Shown: positions 36,056-45,090 of the stretch, in pieces
Layout of the letters: every line of letters begins with the position of its first letter
How positions within the stretch are numbered: position 1 is the first letter of the stretch
Assembly: GCF_014530035.1 (NCBI RefSeq)
Contig: NZ_JACVMX010000003.1
Location: 310,001 to 374,000, forward strand
DNA from: Leucobacter sp. cx-328
GTDB taxonomy: Bacteria; Actinomycetota; Actinomycetes; Actinomycetales; Microbacteriaceae
DNA: 64,000 bases
Direction: 5' to 3'
Notes under the pieces: generated by a model
What the model was told of the DNA's origin: nothing
The model's database searches: none
The model's input: only the letters and a program-made list of their open reading frames with translations
Program-made: the position numbers and the translations under genes

Positions 36056-37273
36056 ATGCCAGAGGCATATCTCGTAGGAGGGGTACGCACCCCGGTCGGC
36101 CGCTACGGTGGCGCGCTCGCATATGTTCGGCCCGACGATCTCGCAGCAATCGTGTTGCGCGCAGCCGTCGAACGCTCGGCGCTGAGCACCGAAGCCATCG
36201 CTGCAGGTGCGATCGATGAGGTGGTCTTCGGTGCAGCTAACCAGGCTGGTGAAGACAATCGCAATGTGGCACGCATGGCGACGCTGCTAGCAGGATTGCC
36301 CGATGACTTGCCCGGTTACACGGTCAATCGGCTCTGCGCTTCTGGCATGACCGCGGTTGCAAACGCTGCACAGGCAATCCGCGCGGGAGACGCGCAGCTC
36401 ATCGTTGCGGGTGGCGTCGAATCAATGACGCGCGCACCCTGGGTGCAAGAAAAGCCGTCCCGCCCATGGGCCAAGCCTGGAGCACAGTTCGACACCTCGA
36501 TCGGTTGGCGGTTCACGAACCCCGCCCTTGCCGCACGCGACAAAGCAACATTCTCCATGCCAGAGACCGCGGAAGAGGTCGCTCGCACCTGCGGAATCAC
36601 TCGCGAAGATGCCGATGCCTTCGCGGTCGAAAGCCATCGTCGGGCACTGGCAGCCATGGCAGCGGGGAGCTTCCGTGACGAAATCGTTCCGGTGAGCGCC
36701 CCTCACGGTCGTGAGACTCGCCTCATCGATGTTGATGAGGGCCCCCGCCCAGGCACAACTATGGACGTCCTCGCACGGCTTCGCCCAGTTGTTCACGACG
36801 GCCACGTGGTCACAGCTGGCAACGCCTCCTCGCTCAACGACGGCGCGTCAGCACTCATTGTCGCAAGCGGTGACGCCATTGAACGGTACGGACTCAAGCC
36901 TCGCGCGCGCATCGTCACGAGCGTAAGCGCTGCCTTGCCCCCAGAAATCATGGGGCTAGGACCGGTGCCTGCAACAGAAAAGGCGCTCAAGCGCGCGGGA
37001 CTGACCATATCCGACATCGGCTCGATCGAACTCAACGAAGCTTTTGCCACGCAGTCGCTCGCCTGCATGCGACGACTTGATCTCAACCCAGAACTCGTCA
37101 ATGCAGACGGTGGCGCAATCGCGCTTGGCCACCCCCTCGGCTCTTCAGGTTCTCGCCTCCTCGTAACGCTACTCGGTCGCATGGAGCGAGAAGGCTCACG
37201 GTACGGCCTCGCCACGATGTGTGTCGGCGTTGGCCAGGGCACCGCCACGATTATTGAACGGATTGAAGCATGA
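36056..37273 (+). CDS. paaJ: 3-oxoadipyl-CoA/3-oxo-5,6-dehydrosuberyl-CoA thiolase
   Basis: A 405-aa thiolase: nucleophilic Cys in YTVNRLCASGMTAVANAAQAI, NEAFATQSL, and GGAIALGHPLGSSGSR (catalytic His), with Cys in ATMCVGVGQG. In the paa pathway this enzyme acts twice, releasing acetyl-CoA from both 3-oxo-dehydrosuberyl-CoA and 3-oxoadipyl-CoA. First gene of the paaJ-F-H-Z operon; GAGGAGG precedes the ATG. PcaF is the alternative name in beta-ketoadipate clusters. Confidence 0.93.
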   Translation: MPEAYLVGGVRTPVGRYGGALAYVRPDDLAAIVLRAAVERSALSTEAIAAGAIDEVVFGAANQAGEDNRNVARMATLLAGLPDDLPGYTVNRLCASGMTAVANAAQAIRAGDAQLIVAGGVESMTRAPWVQEKPSRPWAKPGAQFDTSIGWRFTNPALAARDKATFSMPETAEEVARTCGITREDADAFAVESHRRALAAMAAGSFRDEIVPVSAPHGRETRLIDVDEGPRPGTTMDVLARLRPVVHDGHVVTAGNASSLNDGASALIVASGDAIERYGLKPRARIVTSVSAALPPEIMGLGPVPATEKALKRAGLTISDIGSIELNEAFATQSLACMRRLDLNPELVNADGGAIALGHPLGSSGSRLLVTLLGRMEREGSRYGLATMCVGVGQGTATIIERIEA

Positions 37274-38037
37274 ACGACTTCACGAGCCTCAGTGCACCTG
37301 GCGGCGCGCTCCACGTTCATGACCATGACGACTACATCATCGCGACACTCGACCGGCCGGCGAAGCGAAACGCGATTGACCAAGATCTCATCAACGCACT
37401 GCATGAGTTATGCGCAGAGCTCGAACGACGCCCGCGCACCCTCATACTGCACGGCTCTGGCGGCAATTTTGCAGCCGGTGCCGACATCGCACAGCTGCAC
37501 GAACGTCGCGCCGAAGATGCACGAGCCGGGATCAACACCCACGCGTTCTCACGTGTCGCCGCGCTTCCCATGCCGGTGATCGCGGCGCTTGACGGCTACG
37601 CATTAGGCGGCGGCGCAGAGCTCGCCTATGCAGCTGATATTCGCGTTGGCACCCCAGCACTCCGCATAGGCAATCCAGAGACTGGTCTCGGAATCATCGC
37701 GGCTGCTGGCGCGACTTGGCGTCTCAGCTCAATTGTTGGCGAAGCCCTCGCAGCAGAGATGCTCCTGTCCGGCCGCATTTTAACCGGCGCAGAAGCATTT
37801 TCCGCTGGCCTCGTCACCCATATACACGACAGCGGAGAAGACGCGCTTGCCGCGGCAGAGAAAATTGCACACCGCATCGCATTGCTTGATCCCGCCGCCA
37901 CCCGCGCCACCAAACGCGTGCTCCTTGCACCGCGTGAATCTCACCCAGCAATTGACCTCGCAGAACAGGCGAGCCTCTTCGAAAGCCCGGAGAAGATGCG
38001 ACGCATGTCGGAGTTCCTTGAGCGGAAGAAGAAATAA
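37270..38037 (+). CDS. paaF: 2,3-dehydroadipyl-CoA hydratase (enoyl-CoA hydratase)
   Basis: A 255-aa crotonase: GSGGNFAAGADIAQL (oxyanion hole and AGAD), PVIAALDGYALGGGAELAYAADIRVG and the Glu region NPETGLGIIAAAGATWRL. It hydrates 2,3-dehydroadipyl-CoA in the lower part of phenylacetate degradation. ATGA overlap with paaJ and TAATG overlap with paaH. The specific substrate is inferred from context. Confidence 0.88.
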   Translation: MNDFTSLSAPGGALHVHDHDDYIIATLDRPAKRNAIDQDLINALHELCAELERRPRTLILHGSGGNFAAGADIAQLHERRAEDARAGINTHAFSRVAALPMPVIAALDGYALGGGAELAYAADIRVGTPALRIGNPETGLGIIAAAGATWRLSSIVGEALAAEMLLSGRILTGAEAFSAGLVTHIHDSGEDALAAAEKIAHRIALLDPAATRATKRVLLAPRESHPAIDLAEQASLFESPEKMRRMSEFLERKKK

Positions 38038-38936
38038 TGGCTGAAACGAAAGCTTCGACCTCACCAAACGACGTTGTACCGCAGGTCGTTGGAGTGCTCG
38101 GTGGCGGACGCATGGGCTCGGGAATCGCACACGCGTTCTTGCTCGCAGGAGCCTCAGTCACGGTCGTGGAACGCGACCAGGCTGTCGCGCAGGATGCGCG
38201 GGCGCGCATCGAACGCAGCATCTCAGCTTCCATCGATCGCGGTTTCCACGCCGACGCGGCCACGCTCAATGCCTCCCTCACCGTAGCCACAAGCGCGACG
38301 GCTTTCCAAGGAGCCGAATTGGTCGTCGAGGCAGTGCCAGAATCGCTCGAGTTAAAGCGCGTAGCCCTGCGAGCGATTGAGACCCAACTCGCAACATCTG
38401 CCACTATCGCGTCGAACACCTCATCGATACCGCTTGGCCAACTTGCTGAGGCGTTAACCCAACCGTCACGGTTTATCGGCCTCCACTTCTTTAATCCAGT
38501 GCCCGCCTCGACACTCATCGAGATTGTCTTGTGCAAGCAGACAAGTGACGAGCTCCCAGCGAAGGCTCGCAGCTGGGTTCGCGCGCTCGGGAAGACCCCC
38601 ATCACTGTGAACGATGCGCCTGGGTTTGCCTCAAGCCGCCTCGGCGTCGCCCTCGCACTTGAGGCGATTCGCATGGTCGAACAGGGCGTTGCTTCGGCAG
38701 CCGACATCGACCTCGCTATGGAGCTCGGCTACCGCCACCCGGTCGGACCGCTGCGCACTACCGACATCGTTGGCCTCGATGTACGTCTCGGAATTGCAGA
38801 GCAGTTGCACCGTGACCTCGGGCACCATTTCGCCCCTCCTCGCCTGCTGCAAGACATGGTTGCCGCTGGAAAGCTCGGCCGCAAGAGTGGGCAGGGTTTC
38901 TACACCTGGCCTGATTCACCCACCACCGACCGATGA
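38037..38936 (+). CDS. paaH: 3-hydroxyadipyl-CoA dehydrogenase
   Basis: A 299-aa NAD-dependent 3-hydroxyacyl-CoA dehydrogenase. Rossmann motif GVLGGGRMGSGIAHAFLLAG; SNTSSIPLGQLA and RFIGLHFFNPVPASTLIEIV carry the active-site His; Glu of the His-Glu pair in LVEVV-like IEIVLCKQT; terminal domain ELGYRHPVGPLRTTDIVGLD. It oxidises 3-hydroxyadipyl-CoA to 3-oxoadipyl-CoA, the PaaJ substrate. Overlaps paaF and paaZ by start/stop codons. Confidence 0.9.
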   Translation: MAETKASTSPNDVVPQVVGVLGGGRMGSGIAHAFLLAGASVTVVERDQAVAQDARARIERSISASIDRGFHADAATLNASLTVATSATAFQGAELVVEAVPESLELKRVALRAIETQLATSATIASNTSSIPLGQLAEALTQPSRFIGLHFFNPVPASTLIEIVLCKQTSDELPAKARSWVRALGKTPITVNDAPGFASSRLGVALALEAIRMVEQGVASAADIDLAMELGYRHPVGPLRTTDIVGLDVRLGIAEQLHRDLGHHFAPPRLLQDMVAAGKLGRKSGQGFYTWPDSPTTDR

Positions 38937-40999
38937 ACGGAACAACTGTGACTCACTCGATACTTCCCAGTTTTGTGCAGGGCGCCTGGTGGCAGCCAGC
39001 TCCCACTGACCTCACCGCGCACCCCCCTGCCGAGGTACGCGACGCGGTAACCGGAGACCTCGTCGCCCTCGTATCAAGCGCCGGCCTGGATCTTGCAGGA
39101 GCGATGGATTACGCACGAGCTACTGGCCAGGAGTCGCTCAGTGCGCTCACCTTTCACCAGCGCGCGATAATTCTGAAGCAGCTCGCGCTTGCCCTTACGG
39201 AACGTAAAGCTGAACTGTACGAATTGTCCACCCGAACCGGTGCAACGAAGGCAGACTCGTGGGTAGATATCGACGGCGGTATCGGCGTACTGTTCACATA
39301 TTCGGGCAAGGGACGGCGAGAGCTCCCGAACGCGCGGGTGCAGATTGACGGGCCAGTCGAGCCGCTGTCCAAGGACGGTTCGTTCCTCGGCCGCCATATT
39401 CGAACAACGTTGCCAGGCGTAGCAGTTCAGATCAATGCGTTCAATTTCCCCATCTGGGGCGCACTCGAAAAGTTCGCGCCCACTTTCCTTGCTGGTATGC
39501 CCACGATTATTAAGCCGGCGACGCCTGGAGCGTACCTCGCAGAGCACATGGTGCGGATCATGGTTGATTCAGGCCTCCTCCCCGCCGGTTCGGTACAGCT
39601 CGTGAGCGGCTCGATCCGTGCGGTGTTCGATCACGCAAAGCTTGGCGATGTCGTCTCCTTCACTGGCTCTGCGAGCACCGCGAAGGCACTCAAAACGCAC
39701 CCGGCTGTCCAGACCGGCGGGGTCATCTTCGGCGCTGAGACTGACTCGATCAATGCATCAGTACTCGGCCCAGATGCCGTAGCAGGGACGCCAGAATTTG
39801 ACGGATATGTACGCCAGGTCGTTGCCGAGATGACCACGAAGGCCGGCCAAAAGTGCACAGCCATTCGGCGCGCAATTGTGCCGACCAAGCTGGCAGATGA
39901 GGTTGCGGCCGCGATAGCGACGCGCATTGTCGCCAAGGTAGTCGTCGGCGATCCGCGCACCGACGGGACCACCATGGGTTCGCTCGCCTCGGCAGAACAG
40001 CGTGCGGAAGTGCTTCGACAGGTCAATCGACTCGTTGAGGGCGGCGGGCGCGTGCTGTTGGGTGCAGGCCAATCTCCCGGAGGTGATAGCGCCTTCGTCG
40101 ACCCGATCCTACTGCGCTTTGAGAATTCCTACGCCGAGCGGGTACACGATACCGAGGCGTTCGGCCCGGTGGCTTCGATCATTACCTACGAATCAGCCGC
40201 TGAAGCCGCCGAACTCGTTGCATTGGGCGGCGGATCGCTCGTCACCAGTGTTGCCTCGGCCGATGCCGATTTCGTTGCCACGCTGACCCGACATATCGCG
40301 TCAAGCAATGGTCGCGTGCTTGTCCTGGATCGAACGAGCTCGCGCGCTTCGACCGGACACGGCTCTCCCCTACCCAGCCTTGTGCACGGTGGGCCAGGCC
40401 GCGCGGGCGGCGGCGAAGAGCTTGGCGGCGTGCGGAGCGTGTTCCACTACATGCAGCGCACCGCTATCCAGGGCAGTCCTGAGATGCTCACCGCCATTAC
40501 CGGCGTATGGCATGCGGGAGCACAGACTCGTGCTGACACGCATCCCTTCCGCAAGTCGCTGCAGGATCTCCGTGTTGGAGATCAGGTAGTTTCTGAGGAG
40601 CGCGAAGTCACGCTCGATGACATCACCCACTTCGCGGAGTTTACGGGCGACACGTTCTATGCACACACGGACGAAACTGCCGCGGCAGCGAACCCCTTCT
40701 TCCCAGGCCGCGTTGCGCACGGCTACCTCTTGCTCTCGTTTGCAGCGGGCCTCTTCGTGTCGCCAGACCCCGGACCCGTACTCGCCAATTACGGCCTTGA
40801 GAGTCTTCGTTTCATCACGCCGGTCAGCCCCGGAGATCGCGTACGAGTCACACTCACCGCGAAGCAGATCGTGCCACGCGAAACCGATGATTACGGCGAA
40901 GTGCACTGGGACGCTGTGCTCACCAACCAGAACGAAGAAGTCGTCGCAAGTTACGACGTGCTGACGCTCGTTTCAAAGATGCCAAGTCCAGCGAATTAG
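38933..40999 (+). CDS. paaZ: Bifunctional oxepin-CoA hydrolase / semialdehyde dehydrogenase
   Basis: A 688-aa fusion. The N-terminal aldehyde dehydrogenase (~residues 1-520) has catalytic Cys in TTKAGQKCTAIRRAIV and VSFTGSAST; the C-terminal MaoC (R)-hydratase domain (~550-685) has ITHFAEFTGDTFYAHTDETAAAANPFFPGRVAHGYLLLS. PaaZ opens the oxepin-CoA ring and oxidises the resulting aldehyde. GAETDSIN keeps the Glu of hydrolytic ALDHs. Full-length fusion, so toxic aldehyde release should be limited. Start overlaps the paaH stop. Confidence 0.95.
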   Translation: MNGTTVTHSILPSFVQGAWWQPAPTDLTAHPPAEVRDAVTGDLVALVSSAGLDLAGAMDYARATGQESLSALTFHQRAIILKQLALALTERKAELYELSTRTGATKADSWVDIDGGIGVLFTYSGKGRRELPNARVQIDGPVEPLSKDGSFLGRHIRTTLPGVAVQINAFNFPIWGALEKFAPTFLAGMPTIIKPATPGAYLAEHMVRIMVDSGLLPAGSVQLVSGSIRAVFDHAKLGDVVSFTGSASTAKALKTHPAVQTGGVIFGAETDSINASVLGPDAVAGTPEFDGYVRQVVAEMTTKAGQKCTAIRRAIVPTKLADEVAAAIATRIVAKVVVGDPRTDGTTMGSLASAEQRAEVLRQVNRLVEGGGRVLLGAGQSPGGDSAFVDPILLRFENSYAERVHDTEAFGPVASIITYESAAEAAELVALGGGSLVTSVASADADFVATLTRHIASSNGRVLVLDRTSSRASTGHGSPLPSLVHGGPGRAGGGEELGGVRSVFHYMQRTAIQGSPEMLTAITGVWHAGAQTRADTHPFRKSLQDLRVGDQVVSEEREVTLDDITHFAEFTGDTFYAHTDETAAAANPFFPGRVAHGYLLLSFAAGLFVSPDPGPVLANYGLESLRFITPVSPGDRVRVTLTAKQIVPRETDDYGEVHWDAVLTNQNEEVVASYDVLTLVSKMPSPAN

Positions 41000-41010
41000 G
41001 CATTACGCAA

Positions 41011-41048
41011 GTGAGTGGGTCGGGTACTTCTGCACCCGACCCACTCAC
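41011..41048. terminator. Bidirectional terminator between paaZ and paaR
   Basis: Perfect 15-bp stem GTGAGTGGGTCGGGT / ACCCGACCCACTCAC with an 8-nt loop. Confidence 0.85.
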
Positions 41049-41064
41049 ACGTATTTCGACAGTT

Positions 41065-41676
41065 CTATGTGTTTGCTCGTAGCCCAGAGCGAACAAACGA
41101 CAGCACGGTCTCTGCGAGCTCCTCTGGCTTGTCAGGGCCGTCTGGTCGATACCATTCGACAAGTGAATTCACGAGGCCAAATGTGAGACGCGAGGCAAGG
41201 CGAGGATCAATATCTTCTCGTACCTTCCCGTCGCCCTTTGCCAGCTCAAACAGCTTGCTAAATCGTGTGGTGAGCACACGTCGGCGCTCAAGCGCACGCA
41301 GTTCAACGTCTGAATTCCCGTGCAGTCGAAGCAGCAGCACGAGGTACTGCCGACGTTCACAGGCAACGAGCACTGCCTCGTGCACGATATGTCGAATCTG
41401 CTCCCCAGCGTCGTCGCCGGTGGCAGCAGCATCATCAAAGATGCGCTCAAGTTCGCCAAGCACCCGATCGAGTGCGATTTCAAGCATTTCCGTCTTTGAC
41501 GTGAAATGGTGGTAGACCGCAGACTTCGAGAGGCCAAGGCGCTTAGCGATCATGTCGAGAGATGCGGCATCGTACCCGCGATCCATGAATAGCTGAACGA
41601 TGACCTCAAGCATTGAGTTTTGGTCATAGCCAGGCCTGCCCCGGCGAGGTGCGGGCACCGCATCAAGCGCAGCCAT
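41065..41676 (-). CDS. paaR: TetR-family repressor, PaaR-like
   Basis: A 203-aa TetR regulator. HTH at residues ~20-65 (MLEVIVQLFMDRGYDAASLDMIAKRLGLSKSAVYHHFTSKTEMLE); the C-terminal ligand domain is all-helical. In corynebacteria PaaR represses paa genes and is released by phenylacetyl-CoA. Three sites resembling its operator occur in this block, none directly before paaR itself, so it is probably expressed from the paaI-paaK transcript 77 bp upstream. Confidence 0.88.
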   Translation of the reverse strand: MAALDAVPAPRRGRPGYDQNSMLEVIVQLFMDRGYDAASLDMIAKRLGLSKSAVYHHFTSKTEMLEIALDRVLGELERIFDDAAATGDDAGEQIRHIVHEAVLVACERRQYLVLLLRLHGNSDVELRALERRRVLTTRFSKLFELAKGDGKVREDIDPRLASRLTFGLVNSLVEWYRPDGPDKPEELAETVLSFVRSGLRANT

Positions 41677-41752
41677 CGGTCGTTCCTTCCCGACGAGTCC
41701 CCAAGGGACGCGGATCTCCAGCCAGGGCGAGACGCCCTGGCTGGATCCAAAG

Positions 41753-43087
41753 CTACCGTAGATCGTAGAGTCGCTTCAGCTTTCCTTCAGAACGCGGCAG
41801 CGACCCTCGTGCGACAAGCTCTACGCCAACCGAAGTTCCCGCGCGGTCTTTGATCAGCTTTTGTAGCCGCTGACGCCCCATTTCGGCAGCCATGTCGCTT
41901 GCTCCTTCACACGGCTCGATCTTGACCACGAGGTGGTCAAGCGGTCCGCGCTTCGACAGCTCAAGGCAAAAGTGCGGGGTAAGCTCAGCAATCTCGCACG
42001 CGATCTCCTCGATTTGGGTCGGGAACAGGTTCACCCCTCGCAGAATGATCATGTCGTCGTTGCGGCCGGTGATCTTCGCGATCCGCCTGTGCGCGGGACG
42101 CGAAGTTCCTGACATCAGCGAGGTGAGGTCACGCGTCCGATATCGAATCATGGGGAACGCTTCTTTCGTCAGCGTTGTGAACACGAGTTCGCCCTCGCTG
42201 CCGTCTGGAAGCTGGCGCAGCTCTTCGTCGACAACCTCGGGCAGAAAGTGGTCTTCCCAGATATGTGGCCCATCCTGAGTCTCAACGCATTCGTTACCTA
42301 CGCCGGGGCCCATCATTTCTGAGAGTCCATAAATATCAACAGCTTTGATATCGAGTCGCGTTTCGAGCTCATGGCGCATCGCATCCGTCCACGGCTCTGC
42401 ACCGCAGATTGCCACCTTCAGACTGGAGGCGCGCGGATCCAAACCAGCCTTTTCAAAAGCGTCTGCGATCGTCAGGAGGTAGCTCGGGGTGGACATGATC
42501 GCGTCTGGCTGGAAGTCATTGATCAGTTGTACTTGCTTTTCGGTCTGACCACCGGACATCGGAATAACCGTGCAACCAAGGCGTTCGATCCCAGCGTGGG
42601 CACCGAGGCCACCCGTAAACAAGCCATACCCGTAGGCGTTGTGCACTTTCCAGCCGGGCCGGACGCCAGAGGCATAGAGTGAACGGGCAATCAGATCTGC
42701 CCAGTTATCAAGGTCTCTCTGCGTGTATCCCACGACGGTCAAGCGCCCTGTCGTACCAGACGATGCGTGCAGGCGCCGAACTTGATCCATTGGCACCGCA
42801 AACAACCCAAATGGGTAATTCTCACGCAGATCCGCCTTCGTAGTGAATGGCAGTTTTTCAATATCTGCGAGCTGTCGAATGTCTTCTGGGCGCACGTGCG
42901 CTTCATCAAAACGGCGCCGATAGAACGGCACGTTTTCATACGCGTGCTTGACGGTCCACTGCAGCCGCTCCAGCTGCAGTGCTTCAAGCTCAGGGCGGCT
43001 GAGCCGCTCAGCTGCGTGTAGGCCATAGTTCTCTTCAGTGAGTTGGCCAGCAGAAACGTCTTCAAGAGTAGTGGGGGTACTAAACAT
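41753..43087 (-). CDS. paaK: Phenylacetate-CoA ligase
   Basis: A 444-aa AMP-forming ligase. P-loop-like LHASSGTTGRLTVVGYTQRD, SEMMGPGVGNECVETQDGPHIWEDHF and TGRNDDMIILRGVNLFPTQIEEI (A8 hinge) are PaaK signatures; the C-terminal Lys lies in GSLPRSEGKLKRLYDLR. It activates phenylacetate to phenylacetyl-CoA, the PaaR effector and substrate of PaaABCE. ATG at 43087. Confidence 0.95.
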   Translation of the reverse strand: MFSTPTTLEDVSAGQLTEENYGLHAAERLSRPELEALQLERLQWTVKHAYENVPFYRRRFDEAHVRPEDIRQLADIEKLPFTTKADLRENYPFGLFAVPMDQVRRLHASSGTTGRLTVVGYTQRDLDNWADLIARSLYASGVRPGWKVHNAYGYGLFTGGLGAHAGIERLGCTVIPMSGGQTEKQVQLINDFQPDAIMSTPSYLLTIADAFEKAGLDPRASSLKVAICGAEPWTDAMRHELETRLDIKAVDIYGLSEMMGPGVGNECVETQDGPHIWEDHFLPEVVDEELRQLPDGSEGELVFTTLTKEAFPMIRYRTRDLTSLMSGTSRPAHRRIAKITGRNDDMIILRGVNLFPTQIEEIACEIAELTPHFCLELSKRGPLDHLVVKIEPCEGASDMAAEMGRQRLQKLIKDRAGTSVGVELVARGSLPRSEGKLKRLYDLR

Positions 43088-43138
43088 GGGCGGTCTCAAT
43101 TCTGGTGTGCGACGATGAACACCGAGTTTGGTGGGTGA

Positions 43139-43627
43139 TTAGACTGCTGGCAGCGATCGGTTGGTGACAAAAGAGCGCCCTCGGAACTCTGCAATCACCG
43201 CTTCGTTTTGGTCAGTCACTGTAATGTCATAGAGGCCATTTCTTCCGGCGAGCCAGCGCCGTGAGGCACTCGCAGTAAGAACATCTCCTGCAAAGCTCGC
43301 CCGTGTGAATGAAATATCCGCGCCGGAGGCAACGACAGCCATGTCTCCCTCGTTACATGCGTAGGCAAACGCCGTATCGGCAAGTGTGAAGACCATACCA
43401 CCGTGGGTAATCCCAAAGCCGTTGGCCATGTCGTCGCGGATCAGCATAGAGAGCACGGCGCGTCCCCGTTCAAGCTCAAGCAGCTGAATGCCGAGCGCGC
43501 TCTTCGCGGTGTCGGTACGCAACATTGCAGTTGCGGTCCAGGCCGGGTCAAATGGCAGATCCGCTTCGGTGATCGGCGCCCGCTCTGGGGCTCTTTCAGT
43601 GGTATTCGGGTTCGACGGTGAACTCAT
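43139..43627 (-). CDS. paaI: Hydroxyphenylacetyl-CoA thioesterase
   Basis: A 162-aa hotdog-fold thioesterase with GITHGGMVFTLADTAFAYACN (Asn/Gly active-site helix, Asp nucleophile) and the SFTRASFAGDVLTASASRRW strand. PaaI rescues CoA from dead-end hydroxyphenylacetyl-CoA. The start has GGAG 5 nt upstream. Transcribed toward paaK and paaR; divergent from paaA across PaaR-like operator 3. Confidence 0.92.
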   Translation of the reverse strand: MSSPSNPNTTERAPERAPITEADLPFDPAWTATAMLRTDTAKSALGIQLLELERGRAVLSMLIRDDMANGFGITHGGMVFTLADTAFAYACNEGDMAVVASGADISFTRASFAGDVLTASASRRWLAGRNGLYDITVTDQNEAVIAEFRGRSFVTNRSLPAV

Positions 43628-43663
43628 TTTCGCTCCATTGCGGTTATGGTGTAGTACAACTAT

Positions 43664-43685
43664 ACTTACTGATTGTTCGGTAAGT
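43664..43685. promoter_or_regulatory. PaaR-like operator 3 (between paaI and paaA)
   Basis: ACTTACTGATTGTTCGGTAA(GT) matches 20 of 22 positions of the recalled PaaR consensus, counting N as a match. It sits centrally in the divergent paaI/paaA promoter region and can control both directions. Confidence 0.75.
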
Positions 43686-43779
43686 AATTGACTGACCGCA
43701 ACTCTATCACTTCAAATCTTTATGCAAAAGACATGAGGCCAGTGGTTATATACACCGCACTGATGCAAGGAGGCAGCAG

Positions 43780-44757
43780 ATGGTTATGACAACAACACCC
43801 GAGCCAGTTACTCTCGATGACGCCCAAGAGCAGGCACAGTTTGATGCCATCATCGAAGCAGACCACCGCATCGAGCCACGAGACTGGATGCCAGAGAAGT
43901 ACCGCAGCACACTCGTGCGACAGATCTCGCAGCACGCACACTCGGAGATCATCGGCATGCAGCCTGAGGCCAACTGGATCACACGCGCCCCGAGCCTCAA
44001 ACGTAAGGCAATTCTCATCGCAAAGGTGCAGGATGAGGCCGGCCACGGACTCTACCTGTACTCCGCAGCGCAGACGCTTGGCGTCACCCGCGACGAGATG
44101 ACTCAGAAACTTGTGGATGGCAAGGCCCGCTACTCCTCGATCTTTAATTACCACACCCCAACGTGGGCAGACATGGGCGCGATCGGCTGGCTCGTCGACG
44201 GTGCAGCGATTTGCAACCAGGTACCTCTGTGCCGCGCATCCTACGGGCCATACGGTCGAGCAATGGTTCGCATCTGCAAGGAAGAGTCGTTCCACCAGCG
44301 ACAGGGGTTTGAGATCCTCTACGAGCTCTCGCACGGCACTCCCGAGCAGAAGCAAATGGCGCAAGACGCGATCAACCGTTGGTACTGGCCATCACTGATG
44401 ATGTTTGGCCCGAGCGATGACGCCTCGCCAAACTCAGCACAGTCAATGGCATGGAAGATCAAGAGATTCTCGAATGATGAACTTCGCCAGCGCTTTGTTG
44501 GAATGTGCGTTCCACAGTTCGAAGCTCTCGGTCTCGAATGCCCAGACAAGGATCTGCGGTTTGACGAAGAAACCGGGAAGTGGATTTCAGGTCCCATTGA
44601 CTGGGACGAATTTACCGAGGTCCTTGCCGGTCGCGGGCCAGCAAACTCGGAGCGCCTTGATCATCGCAGGGCCGCACACGAAGAAGGTGCATGGGTGCGA
44701 GAAGCGGCCGTCGAATACGCAAGGAAGCAGCGCGAGCGCAGTCGATTCGCCGCGTAG
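43780..44757 (+). CDS. paaA: Phenylacetyl-CoA epoxidase catalytic subunit
   Basis: A 325-aa ferritin-like di-iron oxygenase subunit. Iron-ligand motifs: [26 protein letters not shown] (EXXH type) and [17 protein letters not shown] (second EXXH). With PaaB, C and E it epoxidises phenylacetyl-CoA to the 1,2-epoxide. AGGAGG lies 6 nt before the ATG at 43780. First gene of paaA-B-C-D-E-G. Confidence 0.96.
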   Translation: MVMTTTPEPVTLDDAQEQAQFDAIIEADHRIEPRDWMPEKYRSTLVRQISQHAHSEIIGMQPEANWITRAPSLKRKAILIAKVQDEAGHGLYLYSAAQTLGVTRDEMTQKLVDGKARYSSIFNYHTPTWADMGAIGWLVDGAAICNQVPLCRASYGPYGRAMVRICKEESFHQRQGFEILYELSHGTPEQKQMAQDAINRWYWPSLMMFGPSDDASPNSAQSMAWKIKRFSNDELRQRFVGMCVPQFEALGLECPDKDLRFDEETGKWISGPIDWDEFTEVLAGRGPANSERLDHRRAAHEEGAWVREAAVEYARKQRERSRFAA

Positions 44758-44784
44758 TCACTTACCAGCAAGAAGGAGACAAAG

Positions 44785-45090
44785 ATGTCAACACCAGGAG
44801 AAGACAGCACTGAGTCATGGCCGCTGTGGGAGATATTCATTCGCGCAAATCGCGGCCTGAGTCACGTGCATGCAGGCTCCTTGCATGCACCCGACTCAAC
44901 AATGGCTGTGCGCAATGCGCGCGATCTGTACACGCGCCGCAATGAGGGCGTCTCGATCTGGGTTGTACCGGCCGCAGCGATCACGACGAGCGATCCGGAC
45001 TCCAAAGGGGCGTACTTTGAATCGCCCGCAGGGAAGAACTACCGTCACGCGGTGTACTACTCGATCGCGGAGGGGGTGAAGCACCTATGA
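44785..45090 (+). CDS. paaB: Phenylacetyl-CoA epoxidase subunit PaaB
   Basis: A 101-aa structural subunit: WPLWEIFIRANRGLSHVHAGSLHAPDSTMAVRNARDLYTRRNEGVSIWVVP is the conserved PaaB core. It bridges PaaAC pairs in the epoxidase complex. AAGGAG precedes the ATG; ATGA overlap with paaC. Confidence 0.95.
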   Translation: MSTPGEDSTESWPLWEIFIRANRGLSHVHAGSLHAPDSTMAVRNARDLYTRRNEGVSIWVVPAAAITTSDPDSKGAYFESPAGKNYRHAVYYSIAEGVKHL

